From the NCBI RefSeq assembly GCF_029433115.1, contig NZ_JARNTV010000002.1, forward strand, positions 62,001-126,000: a DNA stretch of 64,000 nt, written 5' to 3'. Under the pieces are notes generated by a model. That model did not search any database, was not told the DNA's origin, and was given only the letters and a program-made list of their open reading frames with translations. The stretch comes from Sphingomonas sp. AOB5. GTDB taxonomy: Bacteria; Pseudomonadota; Alphaproteobacteria; Sphingomonadales; Sphingomonadaceae. The translations under genes and the position numbers were made by a program. Shown here piece after piece: positions 46,919-55,772 of this stretch (positions are counted from its first letter, which is position 1; every line of letters starts with the position of its first letter).

Positions 46919-48423
46919 GCTTCCTCGCTCTGCTGAAGCTCCAGACGCGGGAAGATGGGGCTTGGCGCCGCGATATTGAAGGCACCGGTCGCGGCATCAT
47001 GCCCGAGCTGCGCGATCAGCTTCGCCGACGAGCCCGGCACGACCGGCTCAATCGTGACGGCAAGACGGTGGATCGCCTTCAGAAGCGTGCCCAGGACGGC
47101 ATGCATCCGCTCCGGATCGGTCTTGCGCAGCGCCCAGGGCGCCTGCACGTCGATAAACGCGTTGCATGCGAAGACGCCGGTCATCCAGCTTTCGATGCCC
47201 TGGCTCAGCGCCAGTTCCTCGAACGCCTTCGCAAAACCGTCACAGGCGGCATCCACGTCGGCAATCAGCGCATCGTCGGCCGTATCCGCCCTGCCCGCTT
47301 CCACCTTGCCTTCGAGATTCTTGGCGATGAAGGCGCAGACCCGCTGGGCCAGATTGCCGAAACTGTTCGACAGGTCGGCATTGGCACGCGTCACGATGGC
47401 TTCGTCGCTGAAGGTGCCGTCATTGCCGAAGCTGACGTCACGCAGCAGGAAATAGCGCAGCGCATCGACGCCATAGAGCTCGGCCAGTTCCATCGGATCG
47501 ACCACGTTGCCGACCGACTTCGACATTTTCTCCCCACGATTGAGCAGGAATCCATGGCCGAAGACCTGTTTCGGCAACGGCAGCTTCGCCGACATCAGGA
47601 AGGCGGGCCAGTAGACGGTGTGGAAGCGAACGATGTCCTTGCCGATCAGGTGTAGGTCCGCCGGCCAATATTTGTCGAACATCGCGGAATCGTCGGGGTA
47701 GCCGACGCCGGTGATGTAGTTGGTCAGCGCATCGACCCACACATACATGACGTGCCCCGGCGATCCCGGCACCGGCACGCCCCAGTCGAAGCTGGTGCGG
47801 CTGACCGACAGATCGGTGAGCCCCCCCTCGACGAAGCGCAGTATCTCGTTGCGACGCGATTCCGGGCGGATGAAGTCGGGCTGGCTCGCGAACAGATCGA
47901 GCAAAGGCTGCTGATATTTGGACAGGCGGAAGAACCAGGTCTCTTCCGCGGTCCACTCCACCGGCGTGCCTTGGGGCGACAGCTTCTCGCCACCCTCGCC
48001 TTCGACCAGCTCCTTTTCCTCGTAAAAGGCTTCGTCGCGAACCGAATACCAGCCCTCATAGCGATCGAGATACAGGTCGCCATTGGCTTCCATCGCCTTC
48101 CAGATCGCCTGGCTGGCGGCATAGTGATCGGGTTCGACGGTACGGATGAAACGATCGCACGAAATATCGAGCTTGTCCGCCATCTCATGGAAATAGCCGG
48201 ACATTTCGTCGGCGAGCGCGCGTACTTCGACGCCGCGGTCACGCGCGGTCTTGACCATTTTCAGGCCATGCTCGTCGGTGCCGGTCTGGAAGCGGACGTC
48301 GCGACCCTGCTGACGCTGGAACCGCGCGATCGCGTCGGCCGCGATCATCTCGTAGGCGTGACCGATATGCGGGCGGCCATTCGGATAGTGAATGGCGGTG
48401 GTGATGTAATAAGGCCGGGACAT
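46915..48423 (-). CDS. metG: Methionyl-tRNA synthetase
   Basis: 502 residues, class I synthetase of the short type without the C-terminal tRNA-binding extension. HIGH motif in YPNGRPHIGHAYEM and KMSKS in NRGEKMSKSVGNVVDP. The zinc knuckle cysteines of the E. coli form are missing from the insertion, as in the one-domain alphaproteobacterial type. Followed without gap by tatD and the MBL gene. Confidence 0.97.
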   Translation of the reverse strand: MSRPYYITTAIHYPNGRPHIGHAYEMIAADAIARFQRQQGRDVRFQTGTDEHGLKMVKTARDRGVEVRALADEMSGYFHEMADKLDISCDRFIRTVEPDHYAASQAIWKAMEANGDLYLDRYEGWYSVRDEAFYEEKELVEGEGGEKLSPQGTPVEWTAEETWFFRLSKYQQPLLDLFASQPDFIRPESRRNEILRFVEGGLTDLSVSRTSFDWGVPVPGSPGHVMYVWVDALTNYITGVGYPDDSAMFDKYWPADLHLIGKDIVRFHTVYWPAFLMSAKLPLPKQVFGHGFLLNRGEKMSKSVGNVVDPMELAELYGVDALRYFLLRDVSFGNDGTFSDEAIVTRANADLSNSFGNLAQRVCAFIAKNLEGKVEAGRADTADDALIADVDAACDGFAKAFEELALSQGIESWMTGVFACNAFIDVQAPWALRKTDPERMHAVLGTLLKAIHRLAVTIEPVVPGSSAKLIAQLGHDAATGAFNIAAPSPIFPRLELQQSEEA

Positions 48424-48463
48424 GGGGCGGCTTTAGGGGAATGCGCTCGCGCGGTGAAGGCCC

Positions 48464-48784
48464 TCAGCCGAACAGTTTGTCCGTGGCGAACGAATGTTCG
48501 GTCGCGGGGACGCCCGTCTTGCGTTCGTGGAGCTTTTTCACAGCCGCAGCGACCTCTTGGTCGATCGCCTTGCGCTTCTCCGGCGCCAGGCGGTCGTAAT
48601 CGGCTTCGTTCAGGTCATGCTTCTTGAGCACGGCTTCGCGGACCCGCTCTTCGGGGGTCTGGGCAGCGGCTTTCTTGAAGGATTCGAGGATCGTCTCGAA
48701 CGAAGCGGCGGAACTTGCCTTGGCCGACGGCCTGGAGCGAAGAGGATCGCTGGCCGCGCCAGTGCCGGAAATGCCGATGGTCAT
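48464..48784 (-). CDS. Small hypothetical protein, helical
   Basis: 106 residues. It begins MTIGISGTGAASDPLRSRPS with low-complexity Ser/Ala sequence, then a helical region (SFETILESFKKAAAQTPEERVREAVLKKHDLNEADYDRL, split here as one helix pair) and a lysine-rich end. No signal peptide or membrane span. The stretch ERVREAVLKKHDLNEADYDRLAPE recalls hypothetical proteins next to flagellar genes in sphingomonads, but no flagellar gene is near. It lies 40 bases upstream of metG. Confidence 0.65.
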   Translation of the reverse strand: MTIGISGTGAASDPLRSRPSAKASSAASFETILESFKKAAAQTPEERVREAVLKKHDLNEADYDRLAPEKRKAIDQEVAAAVKKLHERKTGVPATEHSFATDKLFG

Positions 48785-48854
48785 ACTCTCTCCCCTGTTC
48801 GGGAGAGACTTACCCCGGCACGGCTGAAATCGAGGTTAAAGCCCCCGAAGGCGA

Positions 48855-49190
48855 TCAATGCGCGTGGATTTCCTCGCTGCTGGTCAGCGCATAGCTGCGA
48901 TCGAGCTTCGCCCAGACCTGAACGCGGAACTTGCGGCCATCCTTCAGCACCATGACGAAGTTATAGTTCGTGCCGGCAACCACCTGCCGCTTGGCCTGCT
49001 CGATATGGTCGAGGTCCTCGACCGGAATCTGCAACTCGCCCAGCGCGAACTCGGCGGCCTTGGTGACCTCGGCGTCCACTTCGATGGCGCTGAAGCCGCC
49101 CACGACCGGACGCGGACGCGGCGCATCCTGGGCCTGTGCACCGGTGGCGAGGAAGACGGTGGCGGCAAGGCTGGCGAGAACAAGGCGCAT
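48855..49190 (-). CDS. Exported cystatin-like protein
   Basis: 111 residues from the ATG at 49190, preceded by GAGGAG ten bases upstream. The signal peptide is MRLVLASLAATVFLATGAQA-QD. The mature part carries the hallmarks of the cystatin fold: an N-terminal VVGGFSAIEVDAEV (conserved Gly pair, then the helix), the central QVVAGTNYNFVM (the Q-x-V-x-G inhibitory loop, residues 69-73) and an edge strand KFRVQVWAKLDRS. Cystatins inhibit papain-like cysteine proteases. Bacterial examples are few and little studied, so target and role are unknown. Confidence 0.8.
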   Translation of the reverse strand: MRLVLASLAATVFLATGAQAQDAPRPRPVVGGFSAIEVDAEVTKAAEFALGELQIPVEDLDHIEQAKRQVVAGTNYNFVMVLKDGRKFRVQVWAKLDRSYALTSSEEIHAH

Positions 49191-49265
49191 ATCGTTTCGG
49201 CTCCTCAATGGTGCTTCGCTTTGCGGGGGCTAGCCCGCTTTGTCGATACGCAAGCTGAACGAAAT

Positions 49266-50249
49266 TCAGCGCGCGCCGAGTTTCGCGATCAGCCCGCCCA
49301 TCTCGAACACGGTAGCCGTGGCATCGAGCGACAGTCCGAGCGCAGCGCCGGAAAGGTCGCGTGCGCTGGCATAGGCATCCAGCGCGGTGCGCAGCGGCTC
49401 GCCCGACAGGGGCCGGGCATGTTCTGCGATGAAGCTGGGCGCCCGTTCGAGGAACGCCTCGTAACGCGGCTGTGCAGCCTTGACGCCAAGCAGCTTGGCA
49501 AGACGGGTGCGGGTCGCGTTCGAAGGATCGCCGGTCTGCGCGATGCTGAGCATATCGGCCTCGATCGCGGCCAGATCGAGCCCGGCAAAGCCCAGCGCGC
49601 GGCCGGGGGAACCCTCCCCTGCCCGCACCAGAGCTTCGATCTCGCTCGCGGTCGCATCGGGCAACTGGTTGCGGAGGACGGAGGCGACGTCGCTCGACGC
49701 CAGCGGCTCGAACCGTAGCAAGCGGCAGCGCGAGCGGATCGTAGGCAACAGCCGGCCCGGCGCGTGGCTGACCAGCAGGAAGATCGTGCCCTGTGGCGGC
49801 TCCTCCAGCACCTTGAGCAGCGCGTTCGCGGCACCGGGGCGCTCCACCTCGTCGATCGAGTCGATCAAAACGACGCGGCGCTGCGACAGCGAAGGCTTGG
49901 TCGCGAAACTGGCGATCAGGCTGCGGATCTGCGCGATCGGGATCGAGCGGGCGAGACCCGCCTCCGGCTTGTCGGCATCCTTGGGCAGGCGCACCAGCTC
50001 GCGATAATCGGGATGCGAATGCGCTTCGAACAGATGCGAGGTCTGGCTGGTCAGCGGCACAGCCCAGCCGGGCTGCAACCGATCGGGTTCCGCCGCTTCG
50101 GCCAGCATGCGCAGCGCCGCCTTGCGCGCGAAACTGGCCTTGCCCACGCCCTCCGGCCCGGCCAGCAACCACGCATGATGCAGCGTGCCCGACGCCATGG
50201 CGGCGGCGAGCTGCGATTGTGCCGTTTCGTTGCCGATCAGGTCGGTCAT
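49266..50249 (-). CDS. holB: DNA polymerase III delta' subunit
   Basis: 327 residues from ATG (MTDLIGNETAQSQLAAAM). Clamp-loader subunit with P-loop GPEGVGKASFA and the region RRVVLIDSIDEVERPGAANALLKVLEEPPQGTIFLLVSHAPGRLLPTIRSRC, which ends in the SRC sensor-1 motif. The zinc-binding cysteines of E. coli delta' are absent, as is common in alphaproteobacteria. It starts seven bases after the dac stop; tmk, which usually precedes holB, is not here. Confidence 0.94.
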   Translation of the reverse strand: MTDLIGNETAQSQLAAAMASGTLHHAWLLAGPEGVGKASFARKAALRMLAEAAEPDRLQPGWAVPLTSQTSHLFEAHSHPDYRELVRLPKDADKPEAGLARSIPIAQIRSLIASFATKPSLSQRRVVLIDSIDEVERPGAANALLKVLEEPPQGTIFLLVSHAPGRLLPTIRSRCRLLRFEPLASSDVASVLRNQLPDATASEIEALVRAGEGSPGRALGFAGLDLAAIEADMLSIAQTGDPSNATRTRLAKLLGVKAAQPRYEAFLERAPSFIAEHARPLSGEPLRTALDAYASARDLSGAALGLSLDATATVFEMGGLIAKLGAR

Positions 50250-50256
50250 GCCCCCA

Positions 50257-51426
50257 TCAGAGGCCGAACAGGCCCCACAGGCCAAGCCATGCGCGGCGGA
50301 AGAAGCCCGCTTCGCCCACGTCCGCTTCGGCCACCAGCGGCAGGGTCTGCGCGCCATTGCCGTCAGGGGTGGTGATGACGAGGTCGGCGATATGATCGCC
50401 CGCCTTGATCGGCGCCTTGACCGGGCCGGTATAGACGATCTTGCCCTGCATCGTCGGCGTCGTGCCGGCGGGAATGGCGATGGCGAGATCGCGCGGGGCG
50501 ACCAGCCCGACGCTGCCCGAACCGCCGCCCTGCACATCGGCCTCGCCGACATGCTTGCCCTTCGACACCACCTTGTGCGGGGTCCAGGCGCGGAAGCCCC
50601 AGTTCATGAACTTGACCGACTCCTCGGCGCGACCGCCATAGGAATCGAGGCCCGCCACCACCATCACGATGCGGCGGCCGTTCTGCTCGGCCGAACCGGT
50701 GAAGCCATAGCCAGCCTCGTCGGTGTGACCGGTCTTGAGGCCATCGGCACCGGCGACACGGCCGAGCAGCGGATCGCGATTGTCCTGCTTGATCACCTTT
50801 CCGTCGCTCAGCGTGCGGATGTAGTTATGCTGGCTGTAGAACTGCTTGTAGAGCGCCGGATGCTGCTCGATCGTCGCCTGCGCCAGCTTGGCCAGATCGC
50901 GCGCGGTCACGAAGGTACGGCCTTCGTCGGGCCAGCCGTTCGAGGTGCCGAAATTGCTGTTGGCGAGGCCCAGCTTCTTCGCCTGCTGGTTCATCAGCGT
51001 GGTGAAGGCTTCCTCGGTACCCGAAATACCCTCGGCCAGCACCACGCAGGCATCGTTCCCCGAAAGCGTGACGATACCGTACAGCAGCTCCTGCACGCTG
51101 ATCTGCTCGCCGGTCTCCAGGAACATGGTCGATCCCGCCTGCGGGCCATGCCATTTGCGCCAGGTCTCGGGCGCAACGGTGAATTTCTGGTCGAGCTTCA
51201 GCTTGCCCTGCTTGATCAGGTCGAACGCGACATAGACCGTCATCATCTTCGCCATCGAAGCCGGCGGGATGCGGCGATCGGCTTCCTTGGCGAACAGGGT
51301 GGCGCCCGACGAGACATCGACCATGAAGGCGATCGGCGCGGGCGTATCGAACACCGGCCCCGCGGCCTGAAGCGGCACGGCAATCGAAAGGGCGACGAGC
51401 GAGGCGGCGGCGAAAAGCTTCTTCAT
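50257..51426 (-). CDS. D-alanyl-D-alanine carboxypeptidase (PBP5/6 type)
   Basis: 389 residues with signal peptide MKKLFAAASLVALSIAVPLQA. Penicillin-binding motifs: S57-x-x-K60 in PASMAKMM, S122-x-N124 in TLSGNDAC and K231-T-G in LKTGHTDEAG. A C-terminal beta domain and a final amphipathic helix (FFRRAWLGLWGLFGL) for membrane attachment follow. It trims pentapeptides in the periplasm. It is next to a SPOR protein and a lytic transglycosylase, forming a wall-remodelling group. Confidence 0.95.
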   Translation of the reverse strand: MKKLFAAASLVALSIAVPLQAAGPVFDTPAPIAFMVDVSSGATLFAKEADRRIPPASMAKMMTVYVAFDLIKQGKLKLDQKFTVAPETWRKWHGPQAGSTMFLETGEQISVQELLYGIVTLSGNDACVVLAEGISGTEEAFTTLMNQQAKKLGLANSNFGTSNGWPDEGRTFVTARDLAKLAQATIEQHPALYKQFYSQHNYIRTLSDGKVIKQDNRDPLLGRVAGADGLKTGHTDEAGYGFTGSAEQNGRRIVMVVAGLDSYGGRAEESVKFMNWGFRAWTPHKVVSKGKHVGEADVQGGGSGSVGLVAPRDLAIAIPAGTTPTMQGKIVYTGPVKAPIKAGDHIADLVITTPDGNGAQTLPLVAEADVGEAGFFRRAWLGLWGLFGL

Positions 51427-51476
51427 GGGGTCTCGAATCCAGCAAAACGGATGTTCGAGACCTTCCTAGGCCCTAC

Positions 51477-52553
51477 TCAGTTCTGGGTGAAGACCCGTGC
51501 GTCGCCGAAACCGCGCTGAGCAGCCGATGCGCGGGCGCGATCGGCCTCTGCAGGCGTCGCGAACGGCCCGAGCTGGACGCGGTAGAGACCCCCACCCTGC
51601 TTCACGAAGCCGCCCAGGCTCTGCGCCAGATTGTTGGCATTGGCGCCGTTGGAGAGCGCCGCCACCTGTACGAAATACCGGCCACGTCCGGTGGGTGCGG
51701 TACGAACCGGCGCCGTAGAGGGACGGCCATAGGCCGGGGCCGGCGCGGTCGCGCGAGCGGGCGTATAGGCCGGAAGCTGCTTGCGCAGCGCGTTGAGCAG
51801 CACCGGCGGCGTATCGGGCCGCGGCGTGGCGGCCTGACCGCTGTTGAGCGCATTCTGGTCCGGGCCGGTCGGAGTCGACTTGCGCACGCGGACGGGGATC
51901 GAATTGCCCGACGCACCAAGCTGACGCGCGGCGGCTGGCGAGAGATCGATCAGCGTATCGCCATCGCCGCCCGTACCGGTGACGAGCGCGAGAATGGTCT
52001 TTCCGCTGTCGAGCGAGGTGATCTCGACGAAACTGCCTGCGGGCAGCGTCGGGCTAATCGCCACGACGGCACCGGCGGTGGTGTCACCACCCTGCACACC
52101 GCGGACACCGGCATAGCCGACCTTGTCGTAGCGGGCTTCGTTCCGGCCGGTCGACGATGCGGCCGGGTCGGTCACGCCTGTGGTGGGATCCTGCCAGCCA
52201 TCGAGCTGCGGCTGAGGCTGCTGGACAACCGGCTGCTGGGTTACGGGACGGCGCGTAGGCTGCGGCGCAGGCGTACGCTGGGCGACGCGCTCACCGGGGC
52301 GGCCATAGCTGGCGCCCGGAGTGTCATAGCCTGCGTCCGGGCGTTCATAGCCGCCCTGCTGGGCCTGTGCGGAATAGGGATCGGACGGCGCCGGTTCCGG
52401 CTCGCGGTACGTGTCCTGCGGCGCCTGATAGGCACTGCCATAGCCCTGCGGCGCAGGCTGGGCTGCGGGCAGGGTTTCGGGACCATAGCCAAACCCGCCC
52501 CCACAGCCGGAGAGCAGGAAAAGAACAGCAACGATGCTAGCGTTCGACCTCAT
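51477..52553 (-). CDS. SPOR domain lipoprotein, RlpA-like
   Basis: 358 residues. N-terminus MRSNASIVAVLFLLSGCGGG is a lipoprotein signal with lipobox LSGC. A long Pro/Gln/Ala/Gly-rich linker follows (about 25-150). A weakly conserved double-psi barrel-like region (about 150-225: VGYAGVRGVQGG ... AISPTLPAGSFVEITSLDSGKTILALV ... LIDLSPAAARQLG) and a C-terminal SPOR domain (about 285-358: GRYFVQVAALSNGANANNL) complete it. The double-psi region lacks the Asp/His catalytic pair that I would expect of lytic RlpA. Its start overlaps the end of the upstream gene by 17 bases. Confidence 0.85.
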   Translation of the reverse strand: MRSNASIVAVLFLLSGCGGGFGYGPETLPAAQPAPQGYGSAYQAPQDTYREPEPAPSDPYSAQAQQGGYERPDAGYDTPGASYGRPGERVAQRTPAPQPTRRPVTQQPVVQQPQPQLDGWQDPTTGVTDPAASSTGRNEARYDKVGYAGVRGVQGGDTTAGAVVAISPTLPAGSFVEITSLDSGKTILALVTGTGGDGDTLIDLSPAAARQLGASGNSIPVRVRKSTPTGPDQNALNSGQAATPRPDTPPVLLNALRKQLPAYTPARATAPAPAYGRPSTAPVRTAPTGRGRYFVQVAALSNGANANNLAQSLGGFVKQGGGLYRVQLGPFATPAEADRARASAAQRGFGDARVFTQN

Positions 52554-53577
52554 CGGCGAGCAGGCCTACCGACAAAGCGTAAAAATTTGAGCAATTATAA
52601 TCGAGGATCACGCGATAATTGCCGGTCAGCAGATAGGCGGTCTTTCCCGGGCCGTCCGGCTCAAGCAAAGTCGCCTGCATCTTCTCGTTCGGCCACGCAC
52701 GGTTCTGCGGCACGATGCCCAGCGCCCGCCATTCGGCCATCGACTTCCACTGGCTGTGGCGTTCATGCACGCGCGGGCAACGCGGCGACGTGGTGCGCGC
52801 CTTGATCGCATTGCGGTTCAGATCCGCCGGCACGGTGACGGCAAAGCCCCAGGGCTGGCCCGGGCGCCAGCCGGCATCGACGAAATAATTGGCGATCGAG
52901 GTCAGCGTATCGGCTTCGCTGGTCCAGATATCGGCCAGCCCGTCGCCATCGCCGTCACGCGCCAGGCGGATATAGACCGAGGGCAGGAATTGCGGCCCGC
53001 CAAAGGCCCCTGCCCAGCTGCCGATCAGCTTCTCGCGCGGTACGCCGCGATCGATCATCTTCAGCGTGGCAATGAACTCGCCGGCGAACAGATCGCGGCG
53101 GCGCCCTTCATAGGCCAGGCTGGCCAGCGCGCGGGGCAGATCGAAATTGCCCATGATCCGCCCGTAATTAGTCTCATGGCCCCAGATCGCGACCATGATC
53201 GATTCGGGCACGCCGGTCTCACGCTCGATCAGCTCGAGCCGCGGACGCTGGCGCTGATAGGCTTCGCGACCGCGATTGATGCGCGATGCGTCGACATGGG
53301 TGCGGCGATAGGGCTCGAACGCGGGGATCGGCGCGTTGGGCCGGGTCTCGGGCTGCTGCCGGTCCAGCTCGACCACGCGCGGATTGAAGGTCAGCGTGGG
53401 CATGACGAGGTTGATCGTGCGGCGGGTAACCCCCGCTGACTCCGCCTGACGGGCAAGCTGCGGCAGATAGGCCTGGAAGCCAGCCTCGCTGAGCGGCGCC
53501 GACTGCTGTGCCTGACCCGAAGCCGCGCCCAGCGCCGCCGCCATCATCGCCAGAAAAATCGCGCCAATCTTACGCAT
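52537..53577 (-). CDS. Lytic murein transglycosylase, MltB-like (SLT2)
   Basis: 346 residues from the ATG at 53577 (MRKIGAIFLAMMAAALGAAS, signal peptide); an upstream GTG-type frame adds only Arg-rich residues. Catalytic Glu lies in IWGHETNYGRIMG, and the family stretch IGSWAGAFGGPQFLPSVYIR is intact. YNCSNFYALSVGLLAD ends the protein. It cleaves glycan strands to 1,6-anhydro-MurNAc products. Likely co-transcribed with the overlapping SPOR lipoprotein gene. Confidence 0.94.
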   Translation of the reverse strand: MRKIGAIFLAMMAAALGAASGQAQQSAPLSEAGFQAYLPQLARQAESAGVTRRTINLVMPTLTFNPRVVELDRQQPETRPNAPIPAFEPYRRTHVDASRINRGREAYQRQRPRLELIERETGVPESIMVAIWGHETNYGRIMGNFDLPRALASLAYEGRRRDLFAGEFIATLKMIDRGVPREKLIGSWAGAFGGPQFLPSVYIRLARDGDGDGLADIWTSEADTLTSIANYFVDAGWRPGQPWGFAVTVPADLNRNAIKARTTSPRCPRVHERHSQWKSMAEWRALGIVPQNRAWPNEKMQATLLEPDGPGKTAYLLTGNYRVILDYNCSNFYALSVGLLADEVER

Positions 53578-53711
53578 CTTGAACACCCATCGCCCGCATC
53601 GCTGCATGATGACACAGCGATTCCCGCGGTTGAACCCCCTGCGCGCGCCATTCACCAACTATTCTGACCGCTTGCACTCAGACCAGCAGCCGGGCTAGCG
53701 CGGCGCAGCGC

Positions 53712-53801
53712 GGAGAGATGGCCGAGTGGTTTAAGGCAGCGGTCTTGAAAACCGCCGTGGGTGCAAGCTCACCGTGGGTTCGAATCCCACTCTCTCCGCC
53801 A
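53712..53801 (+). tRNA. tRNA-Ser (anticodon TGA)
   Basis: 90 bases including an encoded CCA. Acceptor stem GGAGAGA pairs with TCTCTCC, discriminator G. The anticodon arm GCGGTCTTGAAAACCGC has loop CTTGAAA, giving anticodon TGA. A long variable arm (GTGGGTGCAAGCTCAC) marks it as a class II tRNA, and the T arm is GTGGGTTCGAATCCCAC. All three features fit serine. Confidence 0.97.
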
Positions 53802-53848
53802 GTTTTGTTTCAGGACCTCGCACAAGCTCGGGCGGCCGTTCGGCCTTG

Positions 53849-53865
53849 CGAACCCTGCGGGTTCG
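53849..53865. terminator. Short perfect hairpin between tRNA-Ser and the DUF1772 gene
   Basis: CGAACCC - TGC - GGGTTCG is a 7-bp perfect stem with a 3-base loop, 48 bases after the tRNA and 17 bases from the convergent gene's stop. A T-rich stretch (GTTTTGTTT) instead follows the tRNA directly, so this hairpin may serve as a two-way terminator, though no T-run flanks it. Confidence 0.35.
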
Positions 53866-53882
53866 ATGTTGCGCTACTTCCG

Positions 53883-54323
53883 CTAGAGTGCGGATGTCAG
53901 CGCCCAGGCGAACAGGATCGCGGAGAGCGTGCCGAGGGCGCTCCGGACAGCATGAAGCCTGCCCCATTGCACAAGCAACTGGCGGCTCTCCGCATTCGCC
54001 TGTTCCGGACGGGTGGCCTGAAGCTGCTTGTTCACCGGAAAGATCACCACCAGCGTGAATGGCCAGTTCGCCAGCAGTGCCACGCTGCCCGCGATCCACC
54101 GCCAGTCGCCCGAAAGATACCATGCCGCCAGCCCGGCAACCCCGCCCAGGATGGCGAGGCCCGACTGGATCGGAAGCGCGCGATCGTAGCTGGGCTGCCA
54201 TTGCGCAAGCAGCGACCCGTCATCGAGCACCAGCCGTGCCGGATGCTCGACAAGGGTGATGTACAGGGCCGCGCCCGCGAACAGCGTGGCAGCAACCAGT
54301 GCGACAATCGAAAGAATAGCCAT
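53883..54323 (-). CDS. DUF1772 family membrane protein
   Basis: 146 residues from ATG (MAILSIVALVAATLFAGAAL), with four membrane helices: about 3-24, 50-70, 78-97 and 124-143. Features of the family are the first-helix end YITLVEHPARL and the fourth-region motif W.RLHAVRSALG (here WGRLHAVRSALGTLSAILFAW). Homologues are described as anthrone oxygenase-like; no substrate is suggested here. An in-frame open stretch continues upstream to 54512 without family-like sequence, so the internal ATG was used. Confidence 0.8.
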   Translation of the reverse strand: MAILSIVALVAATLFAGAALYITLVEHPARLVLDDGSLLAQWQPSYDRALPIQSGLAILGGVAGLAAWYLSGDWRWIAGSVALLANWPFTLVVIFPVNKQLQATRPEQANAESRQLLVQWGRLHAVRSALGTLSAILFAWALTSAL

Positions 54324-54330
54324 TGCAGGT

Positions 54331-54378
54331 CCTCGGTATGCTCCGAGGGCGGCGCCAACCAACGTAAAGGCGCCGCCC
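54331..54378. repeat. Two adjoining inverted repeats upstream of the DUF1772 gene
   Basis: CCTCGG-TATGCT-CCGAGG (54331-54348) and GGGCGGCGCC-AACCAACGTAAA-GGCGCCGCCC (54347-54378) share two bases, so the stems compete or stack. They lie immediately before the ATG of the minus-strand gene, within its likely 5' leader. The arrangement could be regulatory (switching leader) or a divergent-promoter operator. No known riboswitch is recognised. Confidence 0.45.
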
Positions 54379-54578
54379 CGAGAGACTCGGTTCGACGCCG
54401 CGGCTGGGAAGAACCCGATGGATCGGGCGCAGGAACTACCAACCTGCCACTCTATTTCCGGCATATCCGGAATGCGCCATGTCGCGGGGGATATCAAGAA
54501 GGGCGAGGGCAACAGCGTTACCCTTATCGTAGGACTCTGCCGCTAACCCCCAGCTCCTGGAGGAGCTTGCGGGCGCTG

Positions 54579-55772
54579 ATGATGCAAGGGGAGACCATTC
54601 GTCCGGCAGCGGAAAGCTGTGTGGGGATCGAGGTCCGGCGCGGGTTTCCGATGCTGCTGGACCGGCTGGCCGATCGTGCCGTCGGCGCGCGCGGCTTCCT
54701 GCGCGCGGCATGGTATCGCGGTGACAGCGGACCGCAGGACGGCACCACCATCGTCGCCCGCCGCCTCGACGACAGCGTCATCGCTGCCATCCCCACCGTC
54801 CCGATCGGCCCCACCCTGCTGGGCGCGCGGACGGTTCCCGGCAGCTATTGGCCGTTCCGCTCGATCCTGATCGACAGCAGCGCGACGCAGGCGGAACTCA
54901 CCGAAGCATTCAAGCACCCGATGCTGCGCGCCACGCTTACGCCGATGTGGCGGGTCGGCCCGGTCTACAAGGACGATCCCGCGACCGTGATGCTGAAGCG
55001 CGCGGCGGCGCGGGCTGGCTGGACGGTGTTGAAGCGAAGGGTCGGCCAGACCTTCATCTTCGATCTCGCCGCGAACGAGGATGGCGGTTGGCCGCGCAAA
55101 TCGACGCGCCGGCGGCTGGCAGGCTATGAAAGACAATTGGGGCTGATCGGCGCGGTTTCCTATCGCCATGTCACCGGCAGCGACTGGGACGAAGCGGCAT
55201 TCGCTGCCCTTTCGGCGATCGAGGCGAACAGCTGGGTCGGCCAGACCACCGACGGCAGCGGCGCGAAATTCCTGAGTGAGGAACAGCGCGAGCGCTGGCG
55301 CCGCATGGTGTGCGATCCGCACCTCGCAAAGGCGCTGTCGGCGACGATCATGTTCGTCGGAGAGCAACCCGCGGCATTCTCGTTCGACCTGCAGGAGGGC
55401 TCGACCCAGTTCGCGATCGCCAGCAGCTATGACGAGCGCTTCGCCGCCGGACGCCCGGGGCGGATCGTGACCTGGCGGCAGCTGCAATGGGCCCGTGAGC
55501 GCGGCGTGACTCGCGTCGATCTGGGCGCGGGCGACAGCGGCTACAAGCAGGACATGGGCGCCCTGCCCGGCTCGGAAATACTCGACCTGCTGATCGTCCG
55601 CAGCCGCTCCGCCGCCAAGGTACTGAAGCTGAAATGGGGCGAGGAGTCCGCGATCGGGCGCGACGCATTCCTGCCCGCCGCCGATGTCGGCCATGCCGCA
55701 TTGCTGACGCGGATCGAACCCTGGCTGGCGGCAGGAGCCGTAGCTGCGGCGGTGCTGGCGCTGTCCGAATAA
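54579..55772 (+). CDS. GNAT family acetyltransferase, CelD/BcsL-like
   Basis: 397 residues from the ATG at 54579; a second ATG follows directly, and a TTG at 54567 sits on the GGAGGAG sequence. It has no signal peptide. The C-terminal half contains the GNAT_6/CelD-type fold: LSEEQRERWRRMVCDPH, EQPAAFSFDLQEGSTQFAIASSYDERFA, GRIVTWRQLQWARERGVTRVDLGAGDSGYKQDMG. These enzymes occur in exopolysaccharide clusters and may acylate sugar precursors. The stop overlaps the flippase ATG by one base (TAATG). Confidence 0.85.
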   Translation: MMQGETIRPAAESCVGIEVRRGFPMLLDRLADRAVGARGFLRAAWYRGDSGPQDGTTIVARRLDDSVIAAIPTVPIGPTLLGARTVPGSYWPFRSILIDSSATQAELTEAFKHPMLRATLTPMWRVGPVYKDDPATVMLKRAAARAGWTVLKRRVGQTFIFDLAANEDGGWPRKSTRRRLAGYERQLGLIGAVSYRHVTGSDWDEAAFAALSAIEANSWVGQTTDGSGAKFLSEEQRERWRRMVCDPHLAKALSATIMFVGEQPAAFSFDLQEGSTQFAIASSYDERFAAGRPGRIVTWRQLQWARERGVTRVDLGAGDSGYKQDMGALPGSEILDLLIVRSRSAAKVLKLKWGEESAIGRDAFLPAADVGHAALLTRIEPWLAAGAVAAAVLALSE

